Below are positions 46,252-55,260 of a stretch of 64,000 nt of DNA, in pieces. This DNA comes from Actinopolymorpha rutila (GTDB lineage: Bacteria; Actinomycetota; Actinomycetes; Propionibacteriales; Actinopolymorphaceae). The stretch is taken from NCBI RefSeq assembly GCF_013407855.1, contig NZ_JACBZH010000001.1, positions 1,364,001-1,428,000 of the forward strand, written 5' to 3'. The notes under the pieces are model-generated. The model saw only the letters and a program-made list of their open reading frames with translations. It was not told the DNA's origin and searched no databases. Each line of letters opens with the position of its first letter. The first letter of the stretch is position 1. The translations under genes and the position numbers were made by a program.

Positions 46252-47079
46252 TCAGAAGGCCGGTTTGAGCACGTAGCCCGCGCCGCGCATGGTGTGGATC
46301 ATCGGTGCCCGTCCGGCGTCGATCTTCTTGCGCAGGTAGGAGATGTAGAGCTCCACGACGTTGGCCTGGCCGCCGAAGTCGTAACTCCACACGCGGTCCA
46401 GGATCTGTGCCTTGCTCAGCACCCGCCGCGGATTGCGCATCAGATAGCGCAGCAGTTCGAACTCCGTGGCGGTGAGGGTGACCAGTTCACCTGACCGGCG
46501 TACCTCGTGACTGTCCTCGTCGAGAGTGAGGTCGCCGACGACCAGCAGCGCGTCCTCGCGGGTCATCGTGGCGACCGTACGCCGCATCAGGCCGCGCAGC
46601 CGGGCCACGACCTCCTCCAGGCTGAACGGCTTGGTCACGTAGTCGTCGCCGCCCGCGGTCAGCCCGGCGATCCGGTCCTCCACCGCGTCCTTGGCGGTGA
46701 GGAAGAGCACGGGCACCCGAGGGTCCTCGGCCCGCATCCGGTGCAGCACGTCCAGGCCGTCCAGGTCGGGCAGCATCACGTCCAGCACCACCGCGTCCGG
46801 CTGGAACTCCCGGGCGACGCGGACGCCGTCGCGTCCGGCCCCGGCGGTGCGTACCTCCCAGCCCTCGTAGCGCAACGCCATCGCCAGCAGGTCGGTGAGG
46901 GTCGGTTCGTCGTCGACAACCAGCACCCGGACCGGTCCGCCGTCGGCGCGGCGCAGGGAGGCTCCGGCCGCGGCCGCGGGGCCGGTCGAGCCGCCGAGCG
47001 AGCCACCGGGCGAGCCGCCGGGGCGAAGGTCCGGTGAGCCGGGGGAGTCCGTTCGGGCAGCCGGAGTCGTACGCGTCAT
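46252..47079 (-). CDS. OmpR-family response regulator
   Basis: A 275-residue regulator. After a 48-residue Gly/Pro-rich N-terminal extension comes the receiver: VRVLVVDDEPTLTDLLAMAL, phospho-acceptor Asp100 in AVVLDVMLPDLDGLD and Lys in DYVTKPFSLEEV. The C-terminal winged helix includes LTATEFELLRYLMRNPRRVL and VVELYISYLRKKIDAG. ATG 47079 is chosen; the extension is unusual, so a later start near residue 49 is possible. Likely controls its own operon including the GT39 gene. Confidence 0.93.
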   Translation of the reverse strand: MTRTTPAARTDSPGSPDLRPGGSPGGSLGGSTGPAAAAGASLRRADGGPVRVLVVDDEPTLTDLLAMALRYEGWEVRTAGAGRDGVRVAREFQPDAVVLDVMLPDLDGLDVLHRMRAEDPRVPVLFLTAKDAVEDRIAGLTAGGDDYVTKPFSLEEVVARLRGLMRRTVATMTREDALLVVGDLTLDEDSHEVRRSGELVTLTATEFELLRYLMRNPRRVLSKAQILDRVWSYDFGGQANVVELYISYLRKKIDAGRAPMIHTMRGAGYVLKPAF

Positions 47080-47143
47080 GCGGGCATCGTCATCGCGGAT
47101 CCTGTGCGTAGCCTCAAGGGTTGCTGTGAACAGGCTGTGATAG

Positions 47144-48799
<1,656 letters not shown>

Positions 48800-48911
48800 C
48801 GAGGCGGGCAAGCGTGCCCGTTCCGGCAAACCGGGACGCGCCAGCCGAACGTCCCTCGGCGCGGTGACCAACGACTCTCCTGAGCCGCCCCGCCCGATGC
48901 TGAAGTGAGGT

Positions 48912-48998
48912 GGCAAGGGAAACCCTTCGGCGCAGCGGCATGGCAGCGGGGGTGAACGATGCAGTGCCGCGCCGCGGGCGAGAGGGGTTTCCCTTGCC
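48912..48998. repeat. 14-bp inverted repeat enclosing 59 bases
   Basis: GGCAAGGGAAACCC (48912-48925) and its exact complement (48985-48998) lie between guaB1 and the next rightward gene. The enclosed part can pair further in places (CGGCGC with GCGCCG-like runs). It could be a terminator of guaB1, a structured leader or a small RNA. Confidence 0.6.
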
Positions 48999-49046
48999 GC
49001 GTTGTGAGAATGCGCCAGCAGCGGCCCGAAGCCGGGGGAGGGTCCG

Positions 49047-49562
49047 ATGTTGACCGTCGCAGTCGTGGGAAGTGGGGGCACCGGGCCTGGTGCCTGGGAC
49101 GTCGGCCCGCGAATCGTGGCGCGGCTGACCGGAGACCGGCTGACCGGGGGGCAGTCGGTCCCGGGTCAGCGAGCGTCCGGCGAGCGGACGCGCGTCGAGG
49201 GAGTGCAGGTCCTGGCCAGCACCGATCTGCCCGTACGACTGCTGAGCGCGGACAGCGGTCTGGACGAGCTGATCATGGTCGAGTCGACCCGAGCCGGGGG
49301 TACGCCGGGTTCGATCCGGCAGTCGGTGATGGAGACGCACGGGCCCGGCCGGCCCGAGCCCGGGACGACCGCACCCGGCGGAGTCATGGGGGCGCTCACG
49401 TCCCTGCACCTGCCGCCCCGGGTCGTGGTCTTCTCCGTGGAGGCCGGCTTCGACGACGGGGGCGAGGCCACCAGCGTGCTCGCCGACCGGGCGGTCGACG
49501 AGGTGTTCGGCCTGGTGATCGCCGAGCTTCGCCGGCTGGACGGCGCCCAGCGGTTGACCTAG
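49047..49562 (+). CDS. M52 hydrogenase-maturation-protease-like orphan
   Basis: A 171-residue protein. The beginning VAVVGSGGTGPGAWDVGPRI VARL matches the GxGNxxxxDDGVG start of nickel-hydrogenase maturation proteases, SGLDELIMVESTRAGGTPGS matches the second block where Asp is normal but Glu stands here, and TSLHLPPRVVVFSVEAG matches the block with the third ligand His. VLADRAVDEVFGLVIAEL is the last helix. The usual Asn and DD of the first block are changed. No hydrogenase genes are in the window, so activity and target are unclear. ATG 49047 follows GGGGGAGGG. Confidence 0.7.
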   Translation: MLTVAVVGSGGTGPGAWDVGPRIVARLTGDRLTGGQSVPGQRASGERTRVEGVQVLASTDLPVRLLSADSGLDELIMVESTRAGGTPGSIRQSVMETHGPGRPEPGTTAPGGVMGALTSLHLPPRVVVFSVEAGFDDGGEATSVLADRAVDEVFGLVIAELRRLDGAQRLT

Positions 49563-49574
49563 AACACCTGGAGC

Positions 49575-50231
49575 TCAGCGGCTGTCGTAAAGCACGGCCA
49601 GTACGTCGCGCGCGGACACGATGCCCACCACCGTCGCCGGCCGCGTCCGCGTCCGCAGGGGAACGTGGCGGACGTAGTGCCGGCGCATCAGCCCGGCTAC
49701 CTGCAGGATCGGGTCGCTCGGGCTCGCCCACACGGTGTCCACGCCGATCACGTCCGCCGACCACACCTCGTCCGGGTCGCCGCCACCGGCGAGGGCGCGG
49801 ACGATGTCGCGTTCGGACAGGATGCCCACCGGCACGCCGTTCCGGCTCACGACGAGCGCACCGACGTCGGCCTCGGCGAGGAGTTCGGCGGCCGTCCGCA
49901 GACAGCTCGCGGCGTCGACGGTGCGTACGGGAGAACGCATGATCCGCTCGACCGGGTCGTGCCGGCCCACCCGTTCCCCGGCTCCGTCTCCGCCTTCGCC
50001 GAGGTCCTCGTCGCTCCTGGCCTCCGGAACGTGCGCTGTGTCGGCGGTCCCGGCGGGCAGGACGACGGCCTCCGGGCCCGGACAGATGAACGACTCGTGC
50101 CCGTCGTCCCAGGCCACGCGGTACTCCGGTGACTCGGGTGTGCCCAGCACCTCGCATACCGTCCCGTGCCGGCGGTGCACGCGATCGGGTTCGTGGGCCA
50201 GGACGATGCGGTCGCCGACGTGGACGGTCAT
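49575..50231 (-). CDS. DUF1918 and CBS-pair protein
   Basis: A 218-residue protein. Residues 1-60 are DUF1918, a small SH3-like fold (VGDRIVLAHEPDRVHRRHGT; YRVAWDDGHESFICPGP). Two CBS domains follow (about 92-150 and 155-218), with SERDIVRALAGGGDPDEVW SADVI and VSARDVLAVLYDSR as the conserved ends. CBS pairs bind adenosyl ligands and act as energy or signal sensors. Convergent with the M52-like gene. Confidence 0.9.
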   Translation of the reverse strand: MTVHVGDRIVLAHEPDRVHRRHGTVCEVLGTPESPEYRVAWDDGHESFICPGPEAVVLPAGTADTAHVPEARSDEDLGEGGDGAGERVGRHDPVERIMRSPVRTVDAASCLRTAAELLAEADVGALVVSRNGVPVGILSERDIVRALAGGGDPDEVWSADVIGVDTVWASPSDPILQVAGLMRRHYVRHVPLRTRTRPATVVGIVSARDVLAVLYDSR

Positions 50232-50333
50232 CTCACTCCAGCCAGCTCACTCAGGAGAGATCTCGGGAGCGCGGGTTGGTCTCACTGTCGCGACGGGCGC
50301 CGACAGGCCGTAGAGCCGAAGGTCCCGTACGCC

Positions 50334-50999
50334 TCAGGCGGTGTGCCGGTGCCAGCCCGGGCCGGGCCGGCGTCCGGTTCGCGGCCGGTGCCACGGATCG
50401 GTGGCCGCCCGGTGCAGGCTCGCCAGCAGGCCGATCTCGGCGGCGTAGCGGGTGACCTCGGTGTTGACCCAGGCGGCGACGTAGCCGAACGGCCGGGTGC
50501 CCCGCTGCAGCCACTCCGCCCGCGCGGTGGAGTCGAGGTCGGCGTCGTCGAGGGTGCTCAGGCCCCGGCTCCAGTCGGTCCGGATCGTGCGCAGCCAGTC
50601 CAGCGTCGACTCGCCGTCTCCGGGCCAGTCGCCGGCCGTCCCCTCGGCCGTCCCCTCGGCCGCCCCGTCGGCTGTCCCGTCGTTGTGGAGGCGGTCGCCG
50701 GACTCCGTGCCGAAGCACCGTACCGACGTCTCTGCCCACCACGAACCCAGCCGCCAGGTCAGCCAGCCGATCGTGCGGACCGGCTCGGGGTGTACGGAAA
50801 GGTCGGTCATCGGACGGTCTGCGGTCCACCGCTCGTCCGGTCGCCGGCGTACGGTCCAGGCTCCGGGAGCCGGCTCCCACAGGTAGGCCGAATCGTCGAG
50901 GTCGCCCAGGTGGACCTCGAGCAGGGACCACGCGACGTCGAGCTGCCAGTGCAGCAGCGCGATCCGCGGTCTGCCAAGCGTGTTCGAATTCCCGGCCAC
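50334..50999 (-). CDS. DinB-fold protein lacking metal ligands
   Basis: A 221-residue protein with the DinB architecture (HWQLDVAWSLLEVHLGDLDD; ESTLDWLRTIRTDWSRGLST; NTEVTRYAAEIGLLASLH). In close relatives the second helix has WHLxH-like His ligands and the last helix NxELxHHGAEIG; here they read GWLTWRLGSWWAE and NTEVTRYAAEIG, so the three-His site is missing. A small GTAEGTAEG repeat lies in a loop. Binding rather than catalysis is likely. GTG 50999. Confidence 0.8.
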   Translation of the reverse strand: MAGNSNTLGRPRIALLHWQLDVAWSLLEVHLGDLDDSAYLWEPAPGAWTVRRRPDERWTADRPMTDLSVHPEPVRTIGWLTWRLGSWWAETSVRCFGTESGDRLHNDGTADGAAEGTAEGTAGDWPGDGESTLDWLRTIRTDWSRGLSTLDDADLDSTARAEWLQRGTRPFGYVAAWVNTEVTRYAAEIGLLASLHRAATDPWHRPRTGRRPGPGWHRHTA

Positions 51000-51094
51000 T
51001 GCACCTCCCCGATCGTCAACTCGCGGGGATCATGTCACCCGGACGCCCGCGTCCGCAGTCGGTTTTCCGTTGGGCGACCCACACGTCGCGTTCC

Positions 51095-51868
51095 CTAGGT
51101 CCGGCGCCTACCTGCGCGAGCCTTCGCTTTCGACCAGGCGCGGCTGACCTGCTCCAATGCCTCTGCTGCCGTGACCTCCAACCTGGTCTGCGCGGAGAGA
51201 TCGCGGACCCAGGCTTGTTGCTCCGGGGCCTGGTCGAAGATCCCAGGGGCGGGTGGAAGGCCGGTGGGCCCGAACTTCTGGTACAGCCGGACTGCCTCGA
51301 CATCGATCCCACCAGCGCTGACCAGGGACCACAGGTCGTACAGGTCGCGGGCTGCGCGCCGGTGATCCCATGCCGTTGTCTTCCAACCGGCGAACGATGC
51401 GACTGTCGGCACGGTCAAAGTCGCGGGCGGTGCGTCGGAGTACCGCTGTTCCAGTTCACGTGGACACGTCGGCCATGGCGGATAACCGGTCGCGTCGAGC
51501 AGTTGCACCCGAACCGTCAACAGGTCGGGCGTACGAAGTACGGCAGGGTCGGTGTCGCGGACCGCGCTCAGTGGAGGATCCCAACGCAGGCCGGGAAACT
51601 CCCTTCGGACCCCACGCACCAGCAGTCGCTCGGCCTCCCCGGCCGTCTCATGCCGACTGCCCGTGGCGATCAGGTCGATGTCCTCGGACAGTCGGCCATC
51701 AGGCACGAATGTCCGGGAGAGCGCCGTGCCGCCGAAGAAGATCACCTTGTCCGCCAGTTCCGCACTCAACGCGGCCAGGAGGTGGGAGATGAGGTGGTCA
51801 CGACGCACCTGGGTCAAAGCGACGCCGAACCGGCCGGCAGTCGCTGCTTCCTCACGTGGGTCAAGCAT
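51095..51868 (-). CDS. abiEii: AbiEii-type nucleotidyltransferase toxin
   Basis: A 257-residue nucleotidyltransferase of the AbiEii/AbiGii (type IV toxin) family. The catalytic motif VIFFGGTALSRTFVPDGRLS continues SEDIDLIATG with GG, Asp-x-Asp. WKTTAWDHRRAARDLYDLWS in the middle is the typical second block. Known family members transfer nucleotides to tRNA or protein and cause stasis until the antitoxin AbiEi represses expression. The start overlaps the end of the antitoxin gene by 8 bases. Confidence 0.9.
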   Translation of the reverse strand: MLDPREEAATAGRFGVALTQVRRDHLISHLLAALSAELADKVIFFGGTALSRTFVPDGRLSEDIDLIATGSRHETAGEAERLLVRGVRREFPGLRWDPPLSAVRDTDPAVLRTPDLLTVRVQLLDATGYPPWPTCPRELEQRYSDAPPATLTVPTVASFAGWKTTAWDHRRAARDLYDLWSLVSAGGIDVEAVRLYQKFGPTGLPPAPGIFDQAPEQQAWVRDLSAQTRLEVTAAEALEQVSRAWSKAKARAGRRRT

Positions 51869-52502
51869 GGTCGCCGGCCAGAACGCGCTGGAGGGTCGCT
51901 GTCCGCCGCTGGGTCACGGCGAGATCGTGCAGGAGGTCGAGGTCGGCGCGCGGGAGCAGGCCACGTACCGCGGCGTCGGTCTCGTCGGGTACGTCACCCA
52001 ATGTCGGCCTGGCGGCGAGGTCGAGAATGGTCTGCTCCACGGTGGTCATCCAGCCCGACCCGAGTTCGGTCTGTACGCGTTCGAGATCCAGGCCGTGCGG
52101 GTCTCGGGTGACGAAGATGATCTCGCCCTTGCGGTCCGACAGCGTGGCGGCGCGTCGGCGTCTGGCGGTGGCGACCACCCCCACGTTCAACGCGCGGGGG
52201 ATCGCGCCGTGCAGGCGGGCGGCACTCACCCCCATCAGGGCCACGTCGTCGACCCCCGCTCCGGCGACCGCGATGCCCAGGGCCGCCGCCTCCAGGTCGG
52301 GCAACCACTGCTGGCCGACGAGATGGTCGGGAACCACCGCGTAGTAGCCGGGGGTGAGTTGGTGGAGGGCGCCCTGCCGGGCAAGGCGAGCGAACTCCGC
52401 CCGGGGGTGGCGGTAGACGTGGCCGGCGTCGCCGGGACGGATGACCCTGACCGGGCCGTGCAGGAGTTCCGGCGGAACCCGTCCTGCCACACGCCGAGCC
52501 AT
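51861..52502 (-). CDS. abiEi: AbiEi-type antitoxin / repressor
   Basis: A 213-residue protein with a winged-helix N-terminal region (EFARLARQGALHQLTPGYYA then VVPDHLVG) and the AbiEi C-terminal domain (VALMGVSAARLHGAIPRALN; GWMTTVEQTILDLAARPTLG). Family members repress their own promoter at inverted repeats and neutralise the toxin without direct binding. ATG 52502 has GGAGG 7 bases upstream; a TTG at 52526 is in frame but lies inside the palindrome just upstream. Confidence 0.87.
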   Translation of the reverse strand: MARRVAGRVPPELLHGPVRVIRPGDAGHVYRHPRAEFARLARQGALHQLTPGYYAVVPDHLVGQQWLPDLEAAALGIAVAGAGVDDVALMGVSAARLHGAIPRALNVGVVATARRRRAATLSDRKGEIIFVTRDPHGLDLERVQTELGSGWMTTVEQTILDLAARPTLGDVPDETDAAVRGLLPRADLDLLHDLAVTQRRTATLQRVLAGDHA

Positions 52503-52514
52503 TGGTGTCACCTC

Positions 52515-52533
52515 CGTAGGCTTCAACCCTACG
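52515..52533 (-). promoter_or_regulatory. Palindrome at the abiE start, likely operator
   Basis: CGTAGG-GTTGAAG-CCTACG on the coding strand, 13 bases before the abiEi ATG and directly before GGAGG. A TAACAAT sequence just upstream of it could be the -10 element. AbiEi repressors bind inverted repeats near their promoter, so an operator is likely. Confidence 0.6.
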
Positions 52534-52590
52534 ATTGTTACACGGATGGGCTCGCGGGGATAAGGATGGCGAACCTGTCCGGGCGGACGG

Positions 52591-54249
52591 TCAGACCCAG
52601 GAGCGGAACCACATCCGCCGCAGCCAGGCGTCGTACGGGATCACCTGGTCGGTGAGGATCGGGTAGACGTACGCGAAGTTCAGCAGCACCAGCAGCGTCA
52701 CCCCGCCCAGCGCCGCGGCGCCCCACATCCGGCGTCTCGGCGAGGCGTCCCGCGGCCCCAGCACCTTGCCGAGCACGAGGGTCAGCCCGATGATCATCCA
52801 GGGCAGGATGATGATCGCGTAGAAGTAGAAGATCGGCCGGTTGGCGTACTGAAACCACGGCAGCCAGGTCGCGGCCACGCCGACCACGGGGATGCCGAAG
52901 CGCCAGTCCCGGCCCAGGACCCACCAGACCAGGCAGCCGGCCAGGGCGATCACCGCGAGCCACCACAGCACCGGCGTACCGATGCCGAGGATCTCCTGGA
53001 CGCACCGGTCGGTCGGGCAGCCCTTGCTCGGGCCGATGTTGTCGACCCAGTCGAACGACACCGGCCGGGCGATGACCAGCCATCCCAGCGGCGAGGAGGC
53101 GTACTGGTGCTTCTCCGTCAGGTGGGTGTGGAAGTACATGATCTCGGCGTGGTAGTGCCACAGCGAGCGCACCGCGTCGGGGACGAGCCGGGCAAGCCCG
53201 CTCGCCGGGTTGGACGCGGCCCAGGTGCGGTCCCAGCCGTCGGGTGAGGCGAACCACCCGGCCCAGGACGCGACGTAGACGACGGCGGCGGTGCCGGCGA
53301 CCGTGACGAAGGCGACCGCCGCGTCCAGGGCCAGCCGGGCCACCCCGGCCCAGCGCGCGAACGCCGCACCGACTGCCCGCCGCGCGCCGACGTCCCACAC
53401 CCAGGTCAGCAGGCCGAATGCCGCGAGCGCCAGGGCGGCGTTCCACTTGGTGGCGGCGGCCAGCCCGAAGCACAGCCCGGCCACCAGCCGCCACGGCCGC
53501 CACAGCAGCGGTGGTCCCCAGGTTCCGGGCGTGACCCGGCCGAGCGGTTCGGCCGCGTCCGCGAGCCGAGTGCGAACCCAGTCGCGGTCGATCAGCAGCG
53601 CGGCCACCGCGAGCAGCAGCCAGAACATCGCCGGCAGGTCGATCAGCGCGATCCGGCTCTCCACCAGGTGCAGCCCGTCGACGGCGAACAGGAACGCCGC
53701 GACGCAGCCGAGCAGCGTGGACCGGGTGAGCCGCCGTGCCAACCGGGCCATCACCAGCACCGACAGGGCGCCGACCAGCGCCACGCAGAAGCGCCAGCCG
53801 AACGGCGTCATGCCGAAGATCCACTCACCGACCGCCATCAGCCACTTGCCGGCCGGTGGGTGGACGACGAACGCGGGCTCGCCGAACACGTTCAGGTCGC
53901 CGGCCAGGATGCGCTCGTTGGCCTTGTCCACGAACTGGTGTTCGACCCCGAAGTGCAGGAGGCTGAACGCGTCCTTGGGGTAGTAGGTCTCGTCGAAGAC
54001 GAACTTCGCCGGCCGGCCGAGGTTCCACAGCCGCAGGACAGCGGTGAACACCGTGATCAGCAGCGGCCCGATCCAGCCCCGCCACCCGTCGTCGGGCAGG
54101 GGCGGGCACAGCCGCTGGCGCAGCGGGGGGATGGGTCTGCCGTCTGGGTCGCGTCCCATCACAGCGGCGGGGACGGCGCGGGCGTCGCCGGCCCGACCGG
54201 GCGACCCGTCGCCGGCGCGCTCGGAGGCCGTCGTCGTCATCGGGGTCAT
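52591..54249 (-). CDS. pmt: Protein O-mannosyltransferase
   Basis: A 552-residue GT39 membrane enzyme, orthologous in type and place to Rv1002c. The first outside loop has the catalytic Asp-Glu in AKFVFDETYYPKDAFSLLHF, and later GEPAFVVHPPAGKWLMAVGE, ESRIALIDLPAMFWLLLAV and the C-terminal PMT_4TMC block with AWLRRMWFRSWV. It moves mannose from polyprenyl-phosphomannose to Ser/Thr of exported proteins. Start could also be ATG 54240. Divergent from rsmI as in M. tuberculosis. Confidence 0.93.
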   Translation of the reverse strand: MTPMTTTASERAGDGSPGRAGDARAVPAAVMGRDPDGRPIPPLRQRLCPPLPDDGWRGWIGPLLITVFTAVLRLWNLGRPAKFVFDETYYPKDAFSLLHFGVEHQFVDKANERILAGDLNVFGEPAFVVHPPAGKWLMAVGEWIFGMTPFGWRFCVALVGALSVLVMARLARRLTRSTLLGCVAAFLFAVDGLHLVESRIALIDLPAMFWLLLAVAALLIDRDWVRTRLADAAEPLGRVTPGTWGPPLLWRPWRLVAGLCFGLAAATKWNAALALAAFGLLTWVWDVGARRAVGAAFARWAGVARLALDAAVAFVTVAGTAAVVYVASWAGWFASPDGWDRTWAASNPASGLARLVPDAVRSLWHYHAEIMYFHTHLTEKHQYASSPLGWLVIARPVSFDWVDNIGPSKGCPTDRCVQEILGIGTPVLWWLAVIALAGCLVWWVLGRDWRFGIPVVGVAATWLPWFQYANRPIFYFYAIIILPWMIIGLTLVLGKVLGPRDASPRRRMWGAAALGGVTLLVLLNFAYVYPILTDQVIPYDAWLRRMWFRSWV

Positions 54250-54302
54250 CGTACGGACACCAGGTGGGAACGGCCTGACCGGCGCGGTGCGAGGATGGCC
54301 CC

Positions 54303-55238
54303 GTGTCGGCCCGTACGCAAAACCCCCGTCAGGCAGGCAGCGAGACAGGCCGTGCGACAGGCCGTGAGACGGGCCCCGAGGCCGGCAGTGAGGCGGGTTC
54401 GGAGGCCGGGGTGCTCGTCCTCGCCGCCACGCCCATCGGCTCCCTCGACGACGCCCCGCCGCGGCTGGCCGCCGAGCTGACCGCCGCCGACGTGATCGCC
54501 GCGGAGGACACCCGGCGCCTGCACCGGCTCACCTCGGCCGTCGGCGTTCACCCGACCGGCCGGGTGGTGTCGTACTTCGAGGGGAACGAGGCCCGCCGTA
54601 CCCCCGAGCTCGTCGATGCGCTGCTGGCCGGGCGACGGGTCGTCCTGGTCACCGACGCGGGCATGCCGTCGGTCTCCGACCCCGGATACCGACTGGTCGC
54701 CGCGGCGGTGGAGGCGGGGATCCGGGTCACCGCCGTACCCGGGCCGTCGGCCGTGCTGACCGCGCTGGCGGTGTCCGGGCTGCCGGTCGACCGGTTCTGC
54801 TTCGAGGGCTTCCTGCCGCGCAAGGCCGGCGAGCGTGCGGCCCGGCTGCGCGAAGTCGCCGGCGAGCGGCGGACGATGGTGTTCTTCGAGGCGCCGCACC
54901 GGCTGGCCGCGAGCCTTTCGGCGATGGCGGAGGTGTTCGGTGCCGAGCGCTCCGCCGCGGTGTGCCGGGAGCTGACCAAGACCTACGAGGAGGTACGCCG
55001 GGGAGGGCTGGGCGAGCTGGCCGCCTGGGCCGAGGAGGGCGTACGCGGGGAGATCACGCTGGTGGTGGGCGGTGCCCCGGCGGCCGCCGCACAGGACCTG
55101 GCGCCGGCGGAGCTGGCCCGGATGGTCGCCGAGCGGGTCGAGGGCGGCTCCTCCAGGAGGGACGCGATCGCGGCGGTGGCCCAGGAGTCGGGAGTCGCCA
55201 AGCGGGTCGTCTACGCCGCCGCCGTCGCCGGTGACTGA
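54303..55238 (+). CDS. rsmI: 16S rRNA (cytidine1402-2'-O)-methyltransferase
   Basis: A 311-residue SAM-dependent tetrapyrrole-methylase-fold enzyme that 2'-O-methylates C1402. Motifs: LVLAATPIGSLDDAPPRL, AAEDTRRLHRLTSAVG, LVTDAGMPSVSDPGYRL and VPGPSAVLTALAVSGLP, with FEGFLPRK and REVAGERRTMVFFEAPHRL. The first 35 residues are a Gly/Glu/Thr repeat tail (ETGRATGRETGPEAGSEAG). GTG 54303; an internal start is possible. Confidence 0.93.
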   Translation: MSARTQNPRQAGSETGRATGRETGPEAGSEAGSEAGVLVLAATPIGSLDDAPPRLAAELTAADVIAAEDTRRLHRLTSAVGVHPTGRVVSYFEGNEARRTPELVDALLAGRRVVLVTDAGMPSVSDPGYRLVAAAVEAGIRVTAVPGPSAVLTALAVSGLPVDRFCFEGFLPRKAGERAARLREVAGERRTMVFFEAPHRLAASLSAMAEVFGAERSAAVCRELTKTYEEVRRGGLGELAAWAEEGVRGEITLVVGGAPAAAAQDLAPAELARMVAERVEGGSSRRDAIAAVAQESGVAKRVVYAAAVAGD

Positions 55239-55260
55239 GGGGTTCCCTAGGATCGCGGAC

